A stretch of 13,231 bases of DNA. Origin: CAZZKG01 sp964654825 (GTDB lineage: Bacteria; Gemmatimonadota; CAZMKB01). The DNA is taken from NCBI GenBank assembly GCA_964654825.1, contig CAZZKG010000080.1, positions 1 to 13,231 on the forward strand. The letters run 5' to 3'. Of this stretch, positions 1-7,883 are shown piece by piece. A model generated the notes under the pieces. That model was not told the origin of the DNA. It searched no databases and worked only from the letters and a program-made list of their open reading frames with translations. Within the stretch, counting starts at the first letter, position 1. Every line of letters starts with the position of its first letter. The position numbers and the translations under genes are program-made.

Positions 1-150
1 CATGGTGATGAAGAGAAGAATGGCCAGGATGCTGGCGATGACGGCGAATCCTCCGGTCGCGATGATCCGGCGGACCCACCGATCGGTTAGTCTTCTCCGT
101 TTTTTCCGAAGCCCGGATTCTTCCTGTGTTATGGGAGATCGATTTTTCAT
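1..150 (-). CDS. pstC: Phosphate ABC transporter permease PstC, N-terminal fragment
   Basis: Partial gene: only the first 50 codons are in the window and the rest continues beyond base 1. The start is ATG at 150-148, 21 nt after the pstS stop, with AGGA about 10 nt upstream. The fragment has a basic, cytoplasmic N-terminus rich in Arg and Lys (KKRRR at residues 16-20) and then a hydrophobic stretch from about residue 30 (ATGGFAVIASILAILLFIT), which is the first transmembrane helix. This pattern and the position directly after pstS fit PstC, one of the two inner-membrane channel subunits of the high-affinity phosphate importer PstSCAB. It is most likely co-transcribed with pstS and the porin from the Pho promoter near 2458. 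The family call rests mainly on context, because conserved permease motifs lie outside the window. Confidence 0.75.
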   Translation of the reverse strand, partial: MKNRSPITQEESGLRKKRRRLTDRWVRRIIATGGFAVIASILAILLFITM

Positions 151-171
151 AAGCGGCGGTTCCTGATCTTC

Positions 172-1173
172 CTACTTCAGCTTCTTCAGCTCTTTCTGAA
201 CGAGCTCGTATGGTAGCGGCATGTACCCATCCTTGACAACGATTTCCTGTCCTTCTCGACTGAATATGAATGTGATGAATTCCCTGACAAGGGGATCGAA
301 CTCCTTCCCCGGTTCTCTGTTAACGTAGAGATAGAGGAAGCGTGCCAGCGGATACTTTCCGGACTCCACGTTTTCCATGTTTGCCGCGTAGTACGGCTCA
401 CCGGGTTTCTTCGCCAGAGGGACAGCCCGAACACCTGAAGTGATGTACCCGATCCCACTGTAGCCGATACCATAGAGATCTTCACTCACTCCCTGAACAA
501 CGGAAGCGGACCCCGGTTGTTCCTTCACGGTATCCTTATAGTCCCCCTTGAAGAGGGCCTTTTTCTTGAAATAGCCGTAGGTACCGGATGCGGAGTTTCT
601 TCCGTAGAGACTGATCGGTTTGCCGGCCCAGGTACCGGTCAGCCCGGCATCCCCCCATGTCCCGATATCCATGGGATACCCGCCCGAACGTGTTTTTGAA
701 AATATGGCGTCACACTGCTGGAGGGTGAGGCCTTCGATCTGGTTGTCCTTGTTCACGTAAACTGCGAGGGCGTCCAGCGATGTTCCGAACGAGGTCGGTT
801 TGTATCCGAATGTCTTCACAAACTCGTCGATCTCCCTGTCCTTCATCTTCCGCGACATGGGTCCGAACTGGGTCGTCCCTGCTATCAGCGCGGGAGGAGC
901 CGTGCTCGATCCCTTTCCTTCCACCTGCAGCCTGACATTGGGGTAGAATCTCGCGAATCCCTCACCCCAGAGGGTCATGAGGTTGTTCATGGTATCCGAG
1001 CCGATACTGTTCAGATTACCCGAGATTCCGCTGACCTTCCGGTATGTCGGAATCCTGGAGTCCACCTCGGCCCTATCGCCGGCTCGGAGGGCAGTGACGG
1101 TTGTCACTATGGCGAACATCGAGAACAGGGCAACATACGAAACTATTCCGATGAACATCTTATTCTTCAACAT
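172..1173 (-). CDS. pstS: Periplasmic phosphate-binding protein PstS
   Basis: Phosphate-binding component of the PstSCAB importer; it captures phosphate in the periplasm and hands it to PstC/PstA. I chose ATG at 1173 (333 aa). A longer reading from GTG at 1185 would start inside the ribosome binding site, because AGGAGG lies at 1190-1185, 11 nt before the ATG. Residues 6-30 form a Sec signal peptide (MFIGIVSYVALFSMFAIVTT). No lipobox cysteine is visible, so a soluble periplasmic protein is expected, as in other diderms. Family motifs are GSDTM (58-62), GKGSSTA (86-92) and RNSASGTYG (192-200), which form the phosphate pocket in PBP-like PstS proteins. The length is normal. It follows the porin after 35 nt, with no room for a separate promoter, and precedes pstC, so it belongs to the Pho-controlled operon. 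Confidence 0.93.
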   Translation of the reverse strand: MLKNKMFIGIVSYVALFSMFAIVTTVTALRAGDRAEVDSRIPTYRKVSGISGNLNSIGSDTMNNLMTLWGEGFARFYPNVRLQVEGKGSSTAPPALIAGTTQFGPMSRKMKDREIDEFVKTFGYKPTSFGTSLDALAVYVNKDNQIEGLTLQQCDAIFSKTRSGGYPMDIGTWGDAGLTGTWAGKPISLYGRNSASGTYGYFKKKALFKGDYKDTVKEQPGSASVVQGVSEDLYGIGYSGIGYITSGVRAVPLAKKPGEPYYAANMENVESGKYPLARFLYLYVNREPGKEFDPLVREFITFIFSREGQEIVVKDGYMPLPYELVQKELKKLK

Positions 1174-1208
1174 CCTTATTTTCACCTCCTGTTGATATAC
1201 TGCTTGCG

Positions 1209-2315
1209 CTAAATCAGCATCTGAAACTGTGTTCTGAAACCGAATTCCGTATCGTAGGTGCTGTCATTAGGTACGTTCACATCCAGATTGATCTGTAATC
1301 TGTTGTTCTTATCGAAGAAAAAATCCAACCCGGGCGTCAGCAGGATAGTCTGCGTGTTTTCATCATCGCTGTTTCTCCTGGACCAGTCGAACCGAAGGGC
1401 CGGACGGACGGAGAGGAGTGCATCAACGCTCTCTGTCGGGATATTGAAGCTGCCCGCAGCCGTGAAACCCAGAAAGTCGGTATCGGTATTCGTGAAGTGT
1501 GGATTATTCCCCCAGAGGAATTCAGCCTGGACCCAGGGACCTTTTTCCCCTGCATTGGCCCCTACACCATAGTCTACGTCGACCTCGACCGCCTGAAAAT
1601 TCTCGTCCGCAAGGGTGGTGTCGGTGCCCGAGATGGTGGTAAAATCCTGGATCATGCGGTTGGCGAAGGATGCACCGATCGCAAGATCATCACGAGCGTT
1701 GATGGCTACCCTGCCGACAAACGTCTTCCCGTTTTCGTCATCCACTTTGTTATTTGCTCCATTACCGTTGAAGATGCCAACCGCATAATCCACTTTCCCT
1801 CCGGACCCGTGAAGCTGCATACCGACATCTCGACCGGCATAACCACCATCCTTGATGATCACGTTATTGGTTGAGTGCTTATTATTCGAACCCATGATCT
1901 TATTTGCTCTCTCGATGACCATGAGTTTAGTAGTTGATGTTTGTTCCCAGAGAGAGAACGGCATCTTGTACTGACCCATCTTTACTTTAAAAGTGTCACT
2001 GAGCTTCCAGTCAACATAGCCATCCTTCAGGACGGCTTTTCCCTCTCCGAAGTCAAATTGAACTCTACCGGCGAGCCTGCCATTGATACTCTTGTAGTCG
2101 GCTTTTATCCGTGCCCTTCGGATGAGGAAGGTAGAGGTCGGNNNNNNNNNNNNNNNNNNNNNNNNNNNNNNNNNNNNNNNNNNNNNNNNNNNNNNNNNNN
2201 NNNNNNNNNNNNNNNNNNNNNNNNNNNNNNNNNNNNNNNNNTGACTGTACAGTATTCTCCGTGAGAATCTCCTCGCACTCAATACCAGTTCAACAATTCG
2301 TGTGTTCGTATCCAT
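1209..2315 (-). CDS. Phosphate-selective porin (OprO/OprP type), interrupted by an assembly gap
   Basis: Outer-membrane beta-barrel of the Porin_O_P family, expected to pass phosphate or polyphosphate into the periplasm. The readable C-terminal part (1209-2141, 310 aa plus stop) has the family's first strand FLIRRARIKADY, then repeated amphipathic strands such as FKVKMGQYKMPFSLWEQ and GRDVGMQLHG, and many Asn/Asp-rich loops. The family usually has about 380-450 residues, so roughly 70-130 residues including the signal peptide are missing. The N-terminus is unresolved. An ATG at 2315 opens a 24-codon frame before the gap, but it abuts its own AAGGAGG (2322-2316) with no spacer. Its product (MDTNTRIVELVLSARRFSRR) is not a signal peptide. 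The true start may lie inside the gap. It is the first gene of the porin-pstS-pstC operon, downstream of the Pho box. Confidence 0.85.
   Translation of the reverse strand: MDTNTRIVELVLSARRFSRRILYSXXXXXXXXXXXXXXXXXXXXXXXXXXXXXXXXXXPTSTFLIRRARIKADYKSINGRLAGRVQFDFGEGKAVLKDGYVDWKLSDTFKVKMGQYKMPFSLWEQTSTTKLMVIERANKIMGSNNKHSTNNVIIKDGGYAGRDVGMQLHGSGGKVDYAVGIFNGNGANNKVDDENGKTFVGRVAINARDDLAIGASFANRMIQDFTTISGTDTTLADENFQAVEVDVDYGVGANAGEKGPWVQAEFLWGNNPHFTNTDTDFLGFTAAGSFNIPTESVDALLSVRPALRFDWSRRNSDDENTQTILLTPGLDFFFDKNNRLQINLDVNVPNDSTYDTEFGFRTQFQMLI
2142..2241. other. Assembly gap (100 N) in the porin gene
   Basis: Exactly 100 N, a conventional placeholder for a gap of unknown size. It hides the signal peptide and the start of the porin barrel. 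The edge at 2242-2268 carries a perfect 10-bp palindrome, ACTGTACAGT (2244-2253), and an ATTCTC/GAGAAT hairpin (2254-2268), which could have contributed to the break in assembly. Confidence 0.97.
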
Positions 2316-2324
2316 CCTCCTTGT

Positions 2325-2351
2325 TCAGTCCCTTCTCTTCGAGCATATCAT
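2325..2351 (-). CDS. Possible 8-codon leader ORF upstream of the porin
   Basis: ATG at 2351 is preceded at 5 nt by AGGAG (2361-2357), a better ribosome binding site than that of the apparent porin start. It encodes MICSKRRD and stops at 2325, three bases before the AAGGAGG at 2322-2316. The arrangement could couple translation of the leader to the downstream gene. A second ATG at 2346 in another frame would give 18 codons. This is seen in sequence only, and chance is a fair alternative for so short an ORF. Confidence 0.25.
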   Translation of the reverse strand: MICSKRRD

Positions 2352-2410
2352 TTTGACTCCTCTCGAGCGCCCACTCTATTCCTGCCGTGTTGGAGCCTAT
2401 CGCTTTTCAG

Positions 2411-2447
2411 AAAAAACAGGTGATCGGAAAATACACACCTGCTTCTT
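2411..2447 (-). terminator. Terminator-like hairpin at the 5' end of the porin transcript
   Basis: Read on the minus strand, CAGGTG (2441-2436), a 13-nt loop and CACCTG (2422-2417) are followed directly by six T (2416-2411). The A-rich run before the hairpin (2447-2442) can pair with the T tract and lengthen the stem. This has the form of a weak rho-independent terminator. It lies downstream of the Pho promoter, so it could act as an attenuator, as a 5' stabilising hairpin, or as the end of phoR transcripts. The stem core is only 6 bp, so activity is uncertain. Confidence 0.4.
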
Positions 2448-2457
2448 TCTGTCCGCA

Positions 2458-2512
2458 AATATACTCTATGTGTGTTAATCAGGGATGAAGGAAATGTTAA
2501 TTTTCGGTTAAG
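2458..2512 (-). promoter_or_regulatory. Pho box (four 11-nt-phased repeats) and -10 element for porin-pstS-pstC
   Basis: On the minus strand TTAAC occurs at 2511-2507, 2500-2496 and 2478-2474, with a degenerate copy TTCAT at 2489-2485. Each start is exactly 11 nt from the next, one helical turn, as expected for tandem PhoB/PhoP monomers. A TATATT -10 element lies at 2463-2458, about 10 nt beyond the last repeat. No -35 box is needed in this layout, as in known PhoB-activated promoters. The repeat resembles the TTAAC-type boxes known from Bacillus PhoP and cyanobacteria rather than the CTGTCAT of E. coli. It begins only 16 nt after the phoR stop codon and would drive the porin, pstS and pstC. 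The start of transcription is expected near 2451. Confidence 0.82.
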
Positions 2513-2527
2513 AAATGATCAGGAGGG

Positions 2528-4258
2528 TCATACGGGGAGGAGAATAGTGAATGTCGTTCCCCCGCCCGGTGTGCTCGTCACAGATATTTCTCCATTGTGC
2601 TGAAGCACGATGTGCTTAACAATAGAGAGCCCCAGGCCGGTACCTCCCAGTTCTCTGGTCCGGGACCTGTCCACCACGTAGAACCGCTCGAAGATCCTGG
2701 CCTGGTGTTCCTCCGGGATACCGATACCGGAGTCCTTTATGCGGATCGAGACCCGTGAATCCACCTGCTCTGCAACGATTCTGATCTCACCCTGTTCTGT
2801 GTATTTGATCGCGTTATCGATCAGGTTGATGAACATCTGCTCCAGCCTGAACGGGTCGGCCCGGATCGGGGACAGGTCACCCCGTATGTCCAGGTGCACA
2901 TCGAGGTTCTCTTTTCCCCGGAGCTTCTGTTCAAACACCTTTAAGATCCGTGAAATCAGGCTCTTCAGGTCGACCTCTTCCAAGTTCGGGACTTTTTCTT
3001 CCTCCTCGAGCTCGGCAAGAGTGAGCAGATCATTGACAATGTCCGTCAGTCGATCGGTATGTCTTGTGATGATTTCAATGTATTTCTTCCTCTTCTCCCG
3101 ATCCTCTTCTTCGAGGAGCGTTTCCGCGAAACCTTTGATGACGGTGAGGGGTGTTCTCAATTCATGTGACACGTTCATGACGAAATCTTTTTTAACTCTC
3201 TCCAGGTATTTTATATCCGTAACATCATGCAGGACCAGAACGATTTCCTGTCCCTGGCTGAGGAAGGCGGCGCTGCACAGCAAGAATTTGTCGCGGATTT
3301 CAATCTCGGTGAGAAGGTTCTTCCCGGTCTCCCGGACACGCTCGATGATTTCGCAGAACCCGGGTTCCCGCAAGACCTCCCAGTATGGTTTCCCCTCGAT
3401 GTCGCTGCTCTGAACGATCTCCTTGAAGACATGGTTAGCGATATCAATGATCCCGTTCCGATCGATGACGACGAGCCCTCCTCGAATCGAAGAAAACACG
3501 CTGTCGAGCTTCTCTTTCTGATCCGTGACTTGTCTGAATAGCTCCTTCATGGTCAGAGCCATGTGGTTGAAACTCTGTGCAAGCTCCTCGAGTTCGTCAC
3601 GGCTCCCCAATGACACCCTGACATCAAAGTCGCCCCCCGCCAGTTCCTCGGAAGCCTTCGACAACTGTCTGATGCGGTTTGAGAAACTCTTCGAGAACAC
3701 TACGGTTCCGATCAACGCGATGACAACTACAAGCAGAACCATCCTGGCGATTTTCATCTTCAGATCATCCATTATTACCCTGATTTCCTTCAGATAGAGG
3801 CTCACTCTCAGGACCCCGATCACTTCACCATTCCTTAACAGGGGATTCGCGACATAGAGCATCTCCTCACCAACAGTTGTGCTGTACCGCTGGGAGCGGC
3901 CCGTTATTCCCCCGAGAGCCTGGATCACCTCGACTCTCGCACCATGATTCTCCATTAGTGCAGGATCTTCGTCCGAATCCGCCAGGACCAACCCATCAGG
4001 AGCGATCACCGTGATCCTCGTGTTCATGCCGTTTCCCATATTTTTTATCAAGGAATCGAGATCGTCCACCCGCCCCTTCTCCATCAGTGGGATCACCTGG
4101 GGCGTGAGAGCAGCCGTCAATTTGTTGAGATCATACGTCAGCGTGTCGAGATGAAAGTTTTTTATCGTAGAGAAGGTGATAAGGAGAACGAGGGTTGAGA
4201 GCAGTATGATGAGGAGAAGAAACACTGCAAAGAGCTTTATGAAGATCGATCTGGTCAT
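2528..4258 (-). CDS. phoR: Phosphate-regulon sensor histidine kinase PhoR
   Basis: Membrane histidine kinase, 576 aa, that should autophosphorylate and control PhoB according to phosphate supply. The order is: transmembrane helix 1 (about 8-30), an extracytoplasmic sensor domain (about 32-168), transmembrane helix 2 (about 171-189), HAMP (about 190-245), PAS (about 250-350), then the kinase core. The core shows the H box VSHELRTP with phosphoacceptor His365, the N box NLIDNAIKYT (478-487), the G1 box DSGIGI (509-514), the F box RIFERFY (521-527) and the G2 box GGTGLGLS (538-545), so it appears fully active. The large sensor domain between the helices resembles Bacillus PhoR rather than E. coli PhoR, which has almost none. 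Its ATG overlaps the phoB stop by 4 nt (ATGA), so the two are translationally coupled. The Pho box of the porin operon follows its stop after 16 nt. Confidence 0.95.
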   Translation of the reverse strand: MTRSIFIKLFAVFLLLIILLSTLVLLITFSTIKNFHLDTLTYDLNKLTAALTPQVIPLMEKGRVDDLDSLIKNMGNGMNTRITVIAPDGLVLADSDEDPALMENHGARVEVIQALGGITGRSQRYSTTVGEEMLYVANPLLRNGEVIGVLRVSLYLKEIRVIMDDLKMKIARMVLLVVVIALIGTVVFSKSFSNRIRQLSKASEELAGGDFDVRVSLGSRDELEELAQSFNHMALTMKELFRQVTDQKEKLDSVFSSIRGGLVVIDRNGIIDIANHVFKEIVQSSDIEGKPYWEVLREPGFCEIIERVRETGKNLLTEIEIRDKFLLCSAAFLSQGQEIVLVLHDVTDIKYLERVKKDFVMNVSHELRTPLTVIKGFAETLLEEEDREKRKKYIEIITRHTDRLTDIVNDLLTLAELEEEEKVPNLEEVDLKSLISRILKVFEQKLRGKENLDVHLDIRGDLSPIRADPFRLEQMFINLIDNAIKYTEQGEIRIVAEQVDSRVSIRIKDSGIGIPEEHQARIFERFYVVDRSRTRELGGTGLGLSIVKHIVLQHNGEISVTSTPGGGTTFTILLPV

Positions 4259-4935
4259 TCTTCCAGTTTGTAACCGATGCCTGGTAGATTCTTGATAAAA
4301 ACCGAAGCTTTCCCCAGTTTTTGCCGCAGGTTTCTGATGTGTACGTCAACGGTTCTGTCGAGTACAATCTTGTCCTGTCCCCAGAGGTGTTCGAGAATCT
4401 GTCCCCGGGAGAATGCCCAGCCCTTCTTCGATGCGAGAAGTCTCAGAATTTTGAACTCGGTCGATGTGAGGTCAACCGGTCGTCCCTCGACGGTCACCAC
4501 ATACGTATTCAGGTCCAGGTCGAGAATGCCTCCTATGTTCACTCTCTCGACTTCGGGCTGGCTCTCTCTCCTCCTCAGAACCACTTTTACACGGGCGACG
4601 AGTTCCCTGGGAGAAAATGGTTTGGTGACATAATCATCCGCACCCAGCTCGAGACCCAGTACTTTTTCAGTTTCCTCACCACGTGCAGTCAGCATGATGA
4701 TGGGGATCGATGCATAATTTTCATTCCGCTTCAACTTTTTGCAGATATCGAAACCATCCGCATCCGGAAGCATAAGGTCGAGAACGACAAGATCGGGAAC
4801 CCTTTCAGAGAGAGAGCCGAGAAAGCTGCCGGCATCCGGATAACCTTTTGCGTTGAAACCCGCTCTTTCGAGGTGAAGGATCACCAGATCGACGATATCT
4901 GTTTCGTCATCGACAACGACTATGAAATCATTCAT
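4255..4935 (-). CDS. phoB: Phosphate-regulon response regulator PhoB (OmpR family)
   Basis: Cytoplasmic transcription factor, 226 aa, the normal length. The receiver domain (1-120) has the acidic pocket D9-D10, phosphoacceptor D53 (VVLDLMLPDADG), T83 and K105 (KPFS). The C-terminal winged helix (about 130-226) has the recognition helix RTVDVHIRNLRQKL (194-207), nearly the same as in PhoB/PhoP proteins. After phosphorylation by PhoR it should bind the 11-nt-phased TTAAC repeats at 2473-2512 and activate porin-pstS-pstC. The start is ATG at 4935, and the Shine-Dalgarno sequence is weak (GGTGAT). A sigma70-like promoter lies at 5032-5004. I see no phased Pho box of its own there, so autoregulation is not apparent. 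The gene overlaps phoR by 4 nt. The name phoB or phoP is a matter of convention. Confidence 0.95.
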   Translation of the reverse strand: MNDFIVVVDDETDIVDLVILHLERAGFNAKGYPDAGSFLGSLSERVPDLVVLDLMLPDADGFDICKKLKRNENYASIPIIMLTARGEETEKVLGLELGADDYVTKPFSPRELVARVKVVLRRRESQPEVERVNIGGILDLDLNTYVVTVEGRPVDLTSTEFKILRLLASKKGWAFSRGQILEHLWGQDKIVLDRTVDVHIRNLRQKLGKASVFIKNLPGIGYKLEE

Positions 4936-5003
4936 GGACTATCACCGTACTGTTTAATAATGACAATTGATGTGTACGGCCGATTGTTAAGGGTGAATGT
5001 TCA

Positions 5004-5032
5004 AGGATATAATGGAGAGGGGACGCTGTCAA
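5004..5032 (-). promoter_or_regulatory. Sigma70-like promoter of phoB-phoR
   Basis: On the minus strand, TTGACA (5032-5027) and TATCCT (5009-5004) are separated by exactly 17 nt. The -35 box is perfect and the -10 box matches the consensus at four of six positions. Transcription would start near 4997 and leave a leader of about 60 nt before phoB. The promoter lies just after the terminator of the upstream peptidase gene, which supports phoBR being an independent unit. Confidence 0.65.
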
Positions 5033-5051
5033 TAGGTCGCTGACACACAGT

Positions 5052-5081
5052 AAAAAGGGGGCCGTTCTCTGAACGGCCCCC
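5052..5081 (-). terminator. Rho-independent terminator of the M28 peptidase gene
   Basis: A perfect 11-bp GC-rich stem, GGGGGCCGTTC (5057-5067) and GAACGGCCCCC (5071-5081) on the plus strand, has a 3-nt loop. Read on the minus strand it is followed by TTTTT (5056-5052). It lies 27 nt after the peptidase stop codon and upstream of the phoB promoter, so it should insulate the two units. Confidence 0.93.
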
Positions 5082-5107
5082 TGTTATCTCTTATTCACTG
5101 GTACATA

Positions 5108-7883
5108 CTACTTCATGAGTGTCATCTTCCGCGTAGAACTGAAGTTGCCCGCGTTGACCCGGTAGAAGTAGATCCCGGAGGAGACTTCCCTTCCATTGGC
5201 ATCCTTTCCGTCCCAGGTGACACGGTACCGGCCCGGTGAGAGTTCTTTATCTACGAGAATCCTAACCAGCCTCCCGCGAACATCGAATATACTCAGATTC
5301 GTCAGCACTTTCGCCTCGTCACTCCCGTTAGCCTCCTCACCGGGGATGTCGACCGTGATCGTCGTCGCCGGGTTGAACGGATTGGGATAGTTCTGCGACA
5401 GACCGTACACGAGCGGCAGTTTCGCCACATCCTCATCCTCTACCCCCGCAGGCTCCCCGAAAGCGCTCATCACTGTCTCGACGAGCGACCCCGCACCATC
5501 GCTCTCCATGAAGAATACCGGGAAATCCGTCACNNNNNNNNNNNNNNNNNNNNNNNNNNNNNNNNNNNNNNNNNNNNNNNNNNNNNNNNNNNNNNNNNNN
5601 NNNNNNNNNNNNNNNNNNNNNNNNNNNNNNNNNGTAGTTTGACACGAAACTTCCCTCCTCGAACAGGTGATCCTGACCCGTCTCACCCGTCAGGGAAGCG
5701 AGTAGCTGCCAGCCCGACAGCCACAGGTTACCGCCGCTGTCCAGATACTGCTTGATCGTCACCGTGTCCGGAGCCATAGCCGTCCCGTTTCGTACATCGC
5801 TGTGCCACAGGACCGTCGAATAGATACCGATGTCATAGTCCCGCACCCGATGTGATGCCGCGATACTGTCGGATACGTCCCACGTGGCTGTCACATTATA
5901 ATGCGAAAGCAGCCCTGCATAGAAATCATCGACCTCTTCATCCGTCGGCATGAAGGGACCGCCGGATCCATCCTTCGTGTTATCCAACACCAGGATACCC
6001 ATGTCGTGGGTGGCGAGCCTCCCCATCGCTTCAGACGATGGATCACTCTCGTTCGGTGGTAATTGTGAGTCAACCGCGGTTACGTGGTACGCATAGAGAG
6101 TGTGCGGATCAGCTGTGTCATCGGTGTAGGATGTAATGGGATCGGTTACGTAACCCAGCAGTTCTGATGAGCCGTCTACCGGTCTCCGGTACACGTTGTA
6201 CCCGGCAACGTCGAGCTCTCCAGTGTTTCGATCCCAGGTGAGTGCCACCGAATCCGTGAAAGATGTGGAAATCAACCCGGTCGGCGCCTGCGGTCTGTTG
6301 CCCACGACGATCTCAACCTCCGGGGATAGGAAACTCTCGTACCCGTCCCCATCGAACGATGAGACGGTGATGTAGAGAGTTGTACCTTCGAGGAGGTTCC
6401 CGAGAGTATCGCCGACGGCACTGGCATCGACGGTCTTCGTGCTGTCATAGACCCCGGACTCCGTCCCGAAGGAGATGTTGTAGCCGGCAAGATCGCTCTC
6501 GGGGTTCGCATCCCAGCTCACATAGATCGACGCGCCGTCACCGACGTTTACAGCGGAAAGCCCGGTTGGGACCTGGGGTGTGTTGGCAAAATACAGAATT
6601 GACGCGGTTATCGTCTCCGCAACATCGGTGAGATACGGGACGCTGATATTTTCGAACGTGTCGGTGCAACGGTGCCAGTTCGGACTGAAATCGCCTTCCT
6701 CGAGATAGACATAATCGAACCCGTACTGGTAAAACGGATAGTGATCGCTTCCGGCGCTCGCCCCGTAACTGATGAAAGGAATGAGATCGGTGTACATCTC
6801 GGCCATGGTGGAAACGACTTCGGCGAATGCACTGGAGCCTGCATTGCCGGTATTGACATCGATGTCCCAGTAGGAATCGGCAAGGTTCGCCACCATGTCC
6901 ATATTGAACATGAGCAGAATGTCCATGCCCTGATTGTGTGCCTCTTCGGCAAAATGGTAACTCCCCCACAGCCCCTGCTCCTCGGCGGCGAAGGGGACGA
7001 ACATGATAGTGATATCGGTGTCGGTCGTCGCGAGGACCCGTGCCGCTTCCATGGTGACGACCGTACCGGTACCGTTGTCATCGACACCCGGAGCGAGGGT
7101 GTCAGGATCACAGTGGGAGTCGTACGTCACCGAATCATAGTGGCCTCCCACAACGATCACTTTGTCGGGATTAATGGACCCGAATTTCACCGCGATGACA
7201 TTCCTCTGCACGGGCCCCATAAAATCGAGAGAGTCGAACTGAACGACACTGTATCCGAACTCCTCGAACTTGTCGAAGATGTACTGTGAAGCTGCATACA
7301 CCGAATCCGAATACGAGTACCTGGTCTGAAATGCTTCGAGTCTCGTGATGTAGTCCGTGAGCGTGGAATCGGAGACCTGACTGACCACGGAACTTTCAGG
7401 TCCGAAGTAGCCCTGCGGCATTACCTTCGCTCTCAGATTTTTTCTCTCGACGAGGGGAATCGCGATATCCTGTATCCTTGTCGGATCAAGGTCCATTTTC
7501 GTGAGTTCATAGACGTACTCGTCGGCGCCCTTCACGATCACTCCTTCGGGCACACGTGCAAGCTCCCTGAACGGGGATGGTATGCGGGCAATATGTCCAT
7601 CACGAGGTGAGCTCACCAGGTAGTACGGCTTGGACCAGGCGTCGGTATCCAGCACATTCACGCGGTAGCCTGATCGTCGCAACAGATCGACTTCCCGGGA
7701 CAAAGAGCCGGCCAGAACCCACTCCTCTCCCCTGAGATATGGTTTGATGTCATAATTCATGAGATCGGTGAGTGTCTGCTGATCTGTTGTCTGTATGAGA
7801 AGAAGGTTCGCTCCCCCACCCCCGAACCCTGCGAGAAAAGGAAGTGCTAAAACCAGCAGAATGAGTGTATACCTGGATTTCAT
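5108..7883 (-). CDS. Secreted M28-family zinc aminopeptidase with FN3 domains and C-terminal sorting domain (gap inside)
   Basis: Large secreted metallopeptidase. I chose ATG at 7883, with AAGGAGG 5 nt upstream; a signal peptide follows (MKSRYTLILLVLALPFLAG). The M28 catalytic domain (about 170-430) has all di-zinc ligands: GGHYDS (H248), VDDNGTG (D268), AAEEQG (catalytic E301, ligand E302), NMDM (D329) and SDHYPF (H381). Two fibronectin type III domains follow (about 437-525 and 531-622), then an alpha/beta domain (about 627-750) of unclear function. After the gap comes a 141-residue tail with LSQNYPNPFNPATTI, an Ig-like FlgD fold and a closing RKMTLMK. This matches the FlgD-like/type IX secretion sorting domains of FCB-group and related bacteria. 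Residues on both sides of the gap are on codon boundaries, so the true gap must be a multiple of three. The substrate is unknown; M28 enzymes are usually aminopeptidases or carboxypeptidases. Confidence 0.92.
5534..5633. other. Assembly gap (100 N) in the M28 peptidase gene
   Basis: Exactly 100 N. The coding frames on the two sides are each aligned to codon boundaries at 5533 and 5634, so a length of 100 would shift the frame. The true length is therefore not 100. The missing piece lies between the alpha/beta domain and the sorting domain. Confidence 0.97.

Noticed and set aside
2739..3413. A 224-codon open frame on the plus strand opposite phoR
   Set aside because: It is Ser/Arg-rich and low in complexity, lies fully inside an intact histidine kinase gene, and has no ribosome binding site or family features.
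4986..5004. GTTAA, GTGAA and GTTCAA upstream of phoB as a possible autoregulatory Pho box
   Set aside because: The spacing is about 7 nt, not 11, and they fall at or downstream of the predicted transcription start.
4321..5043. A 240-codon open frame on the plus strand opposite phoB
   Set aside because: It is antisense to a clear phoB with all catalytic residues, has no recognisable motif, and runs across the phoB promoter. It reflects codon bias of the real gene.
5026..5046. CTGTCAA and CTGACAC resembling E. coli Pho-box half sites upstream of phoB
   Set aside because: The starts are 14 nt apart instead of 11, they overlap the -35 box in the wrong orientation, and the clear Pho box of this organism uses TTAAC repeats.
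5433..5533. Peptidase tail in the frame read straight through the 100-N gap (DGFPGILHGERWCG)
   Set aside because: The other frame encodes a clear YPNPFNPATTI sorting domain, so the straight-through frame is an artefact of the placeholder length.
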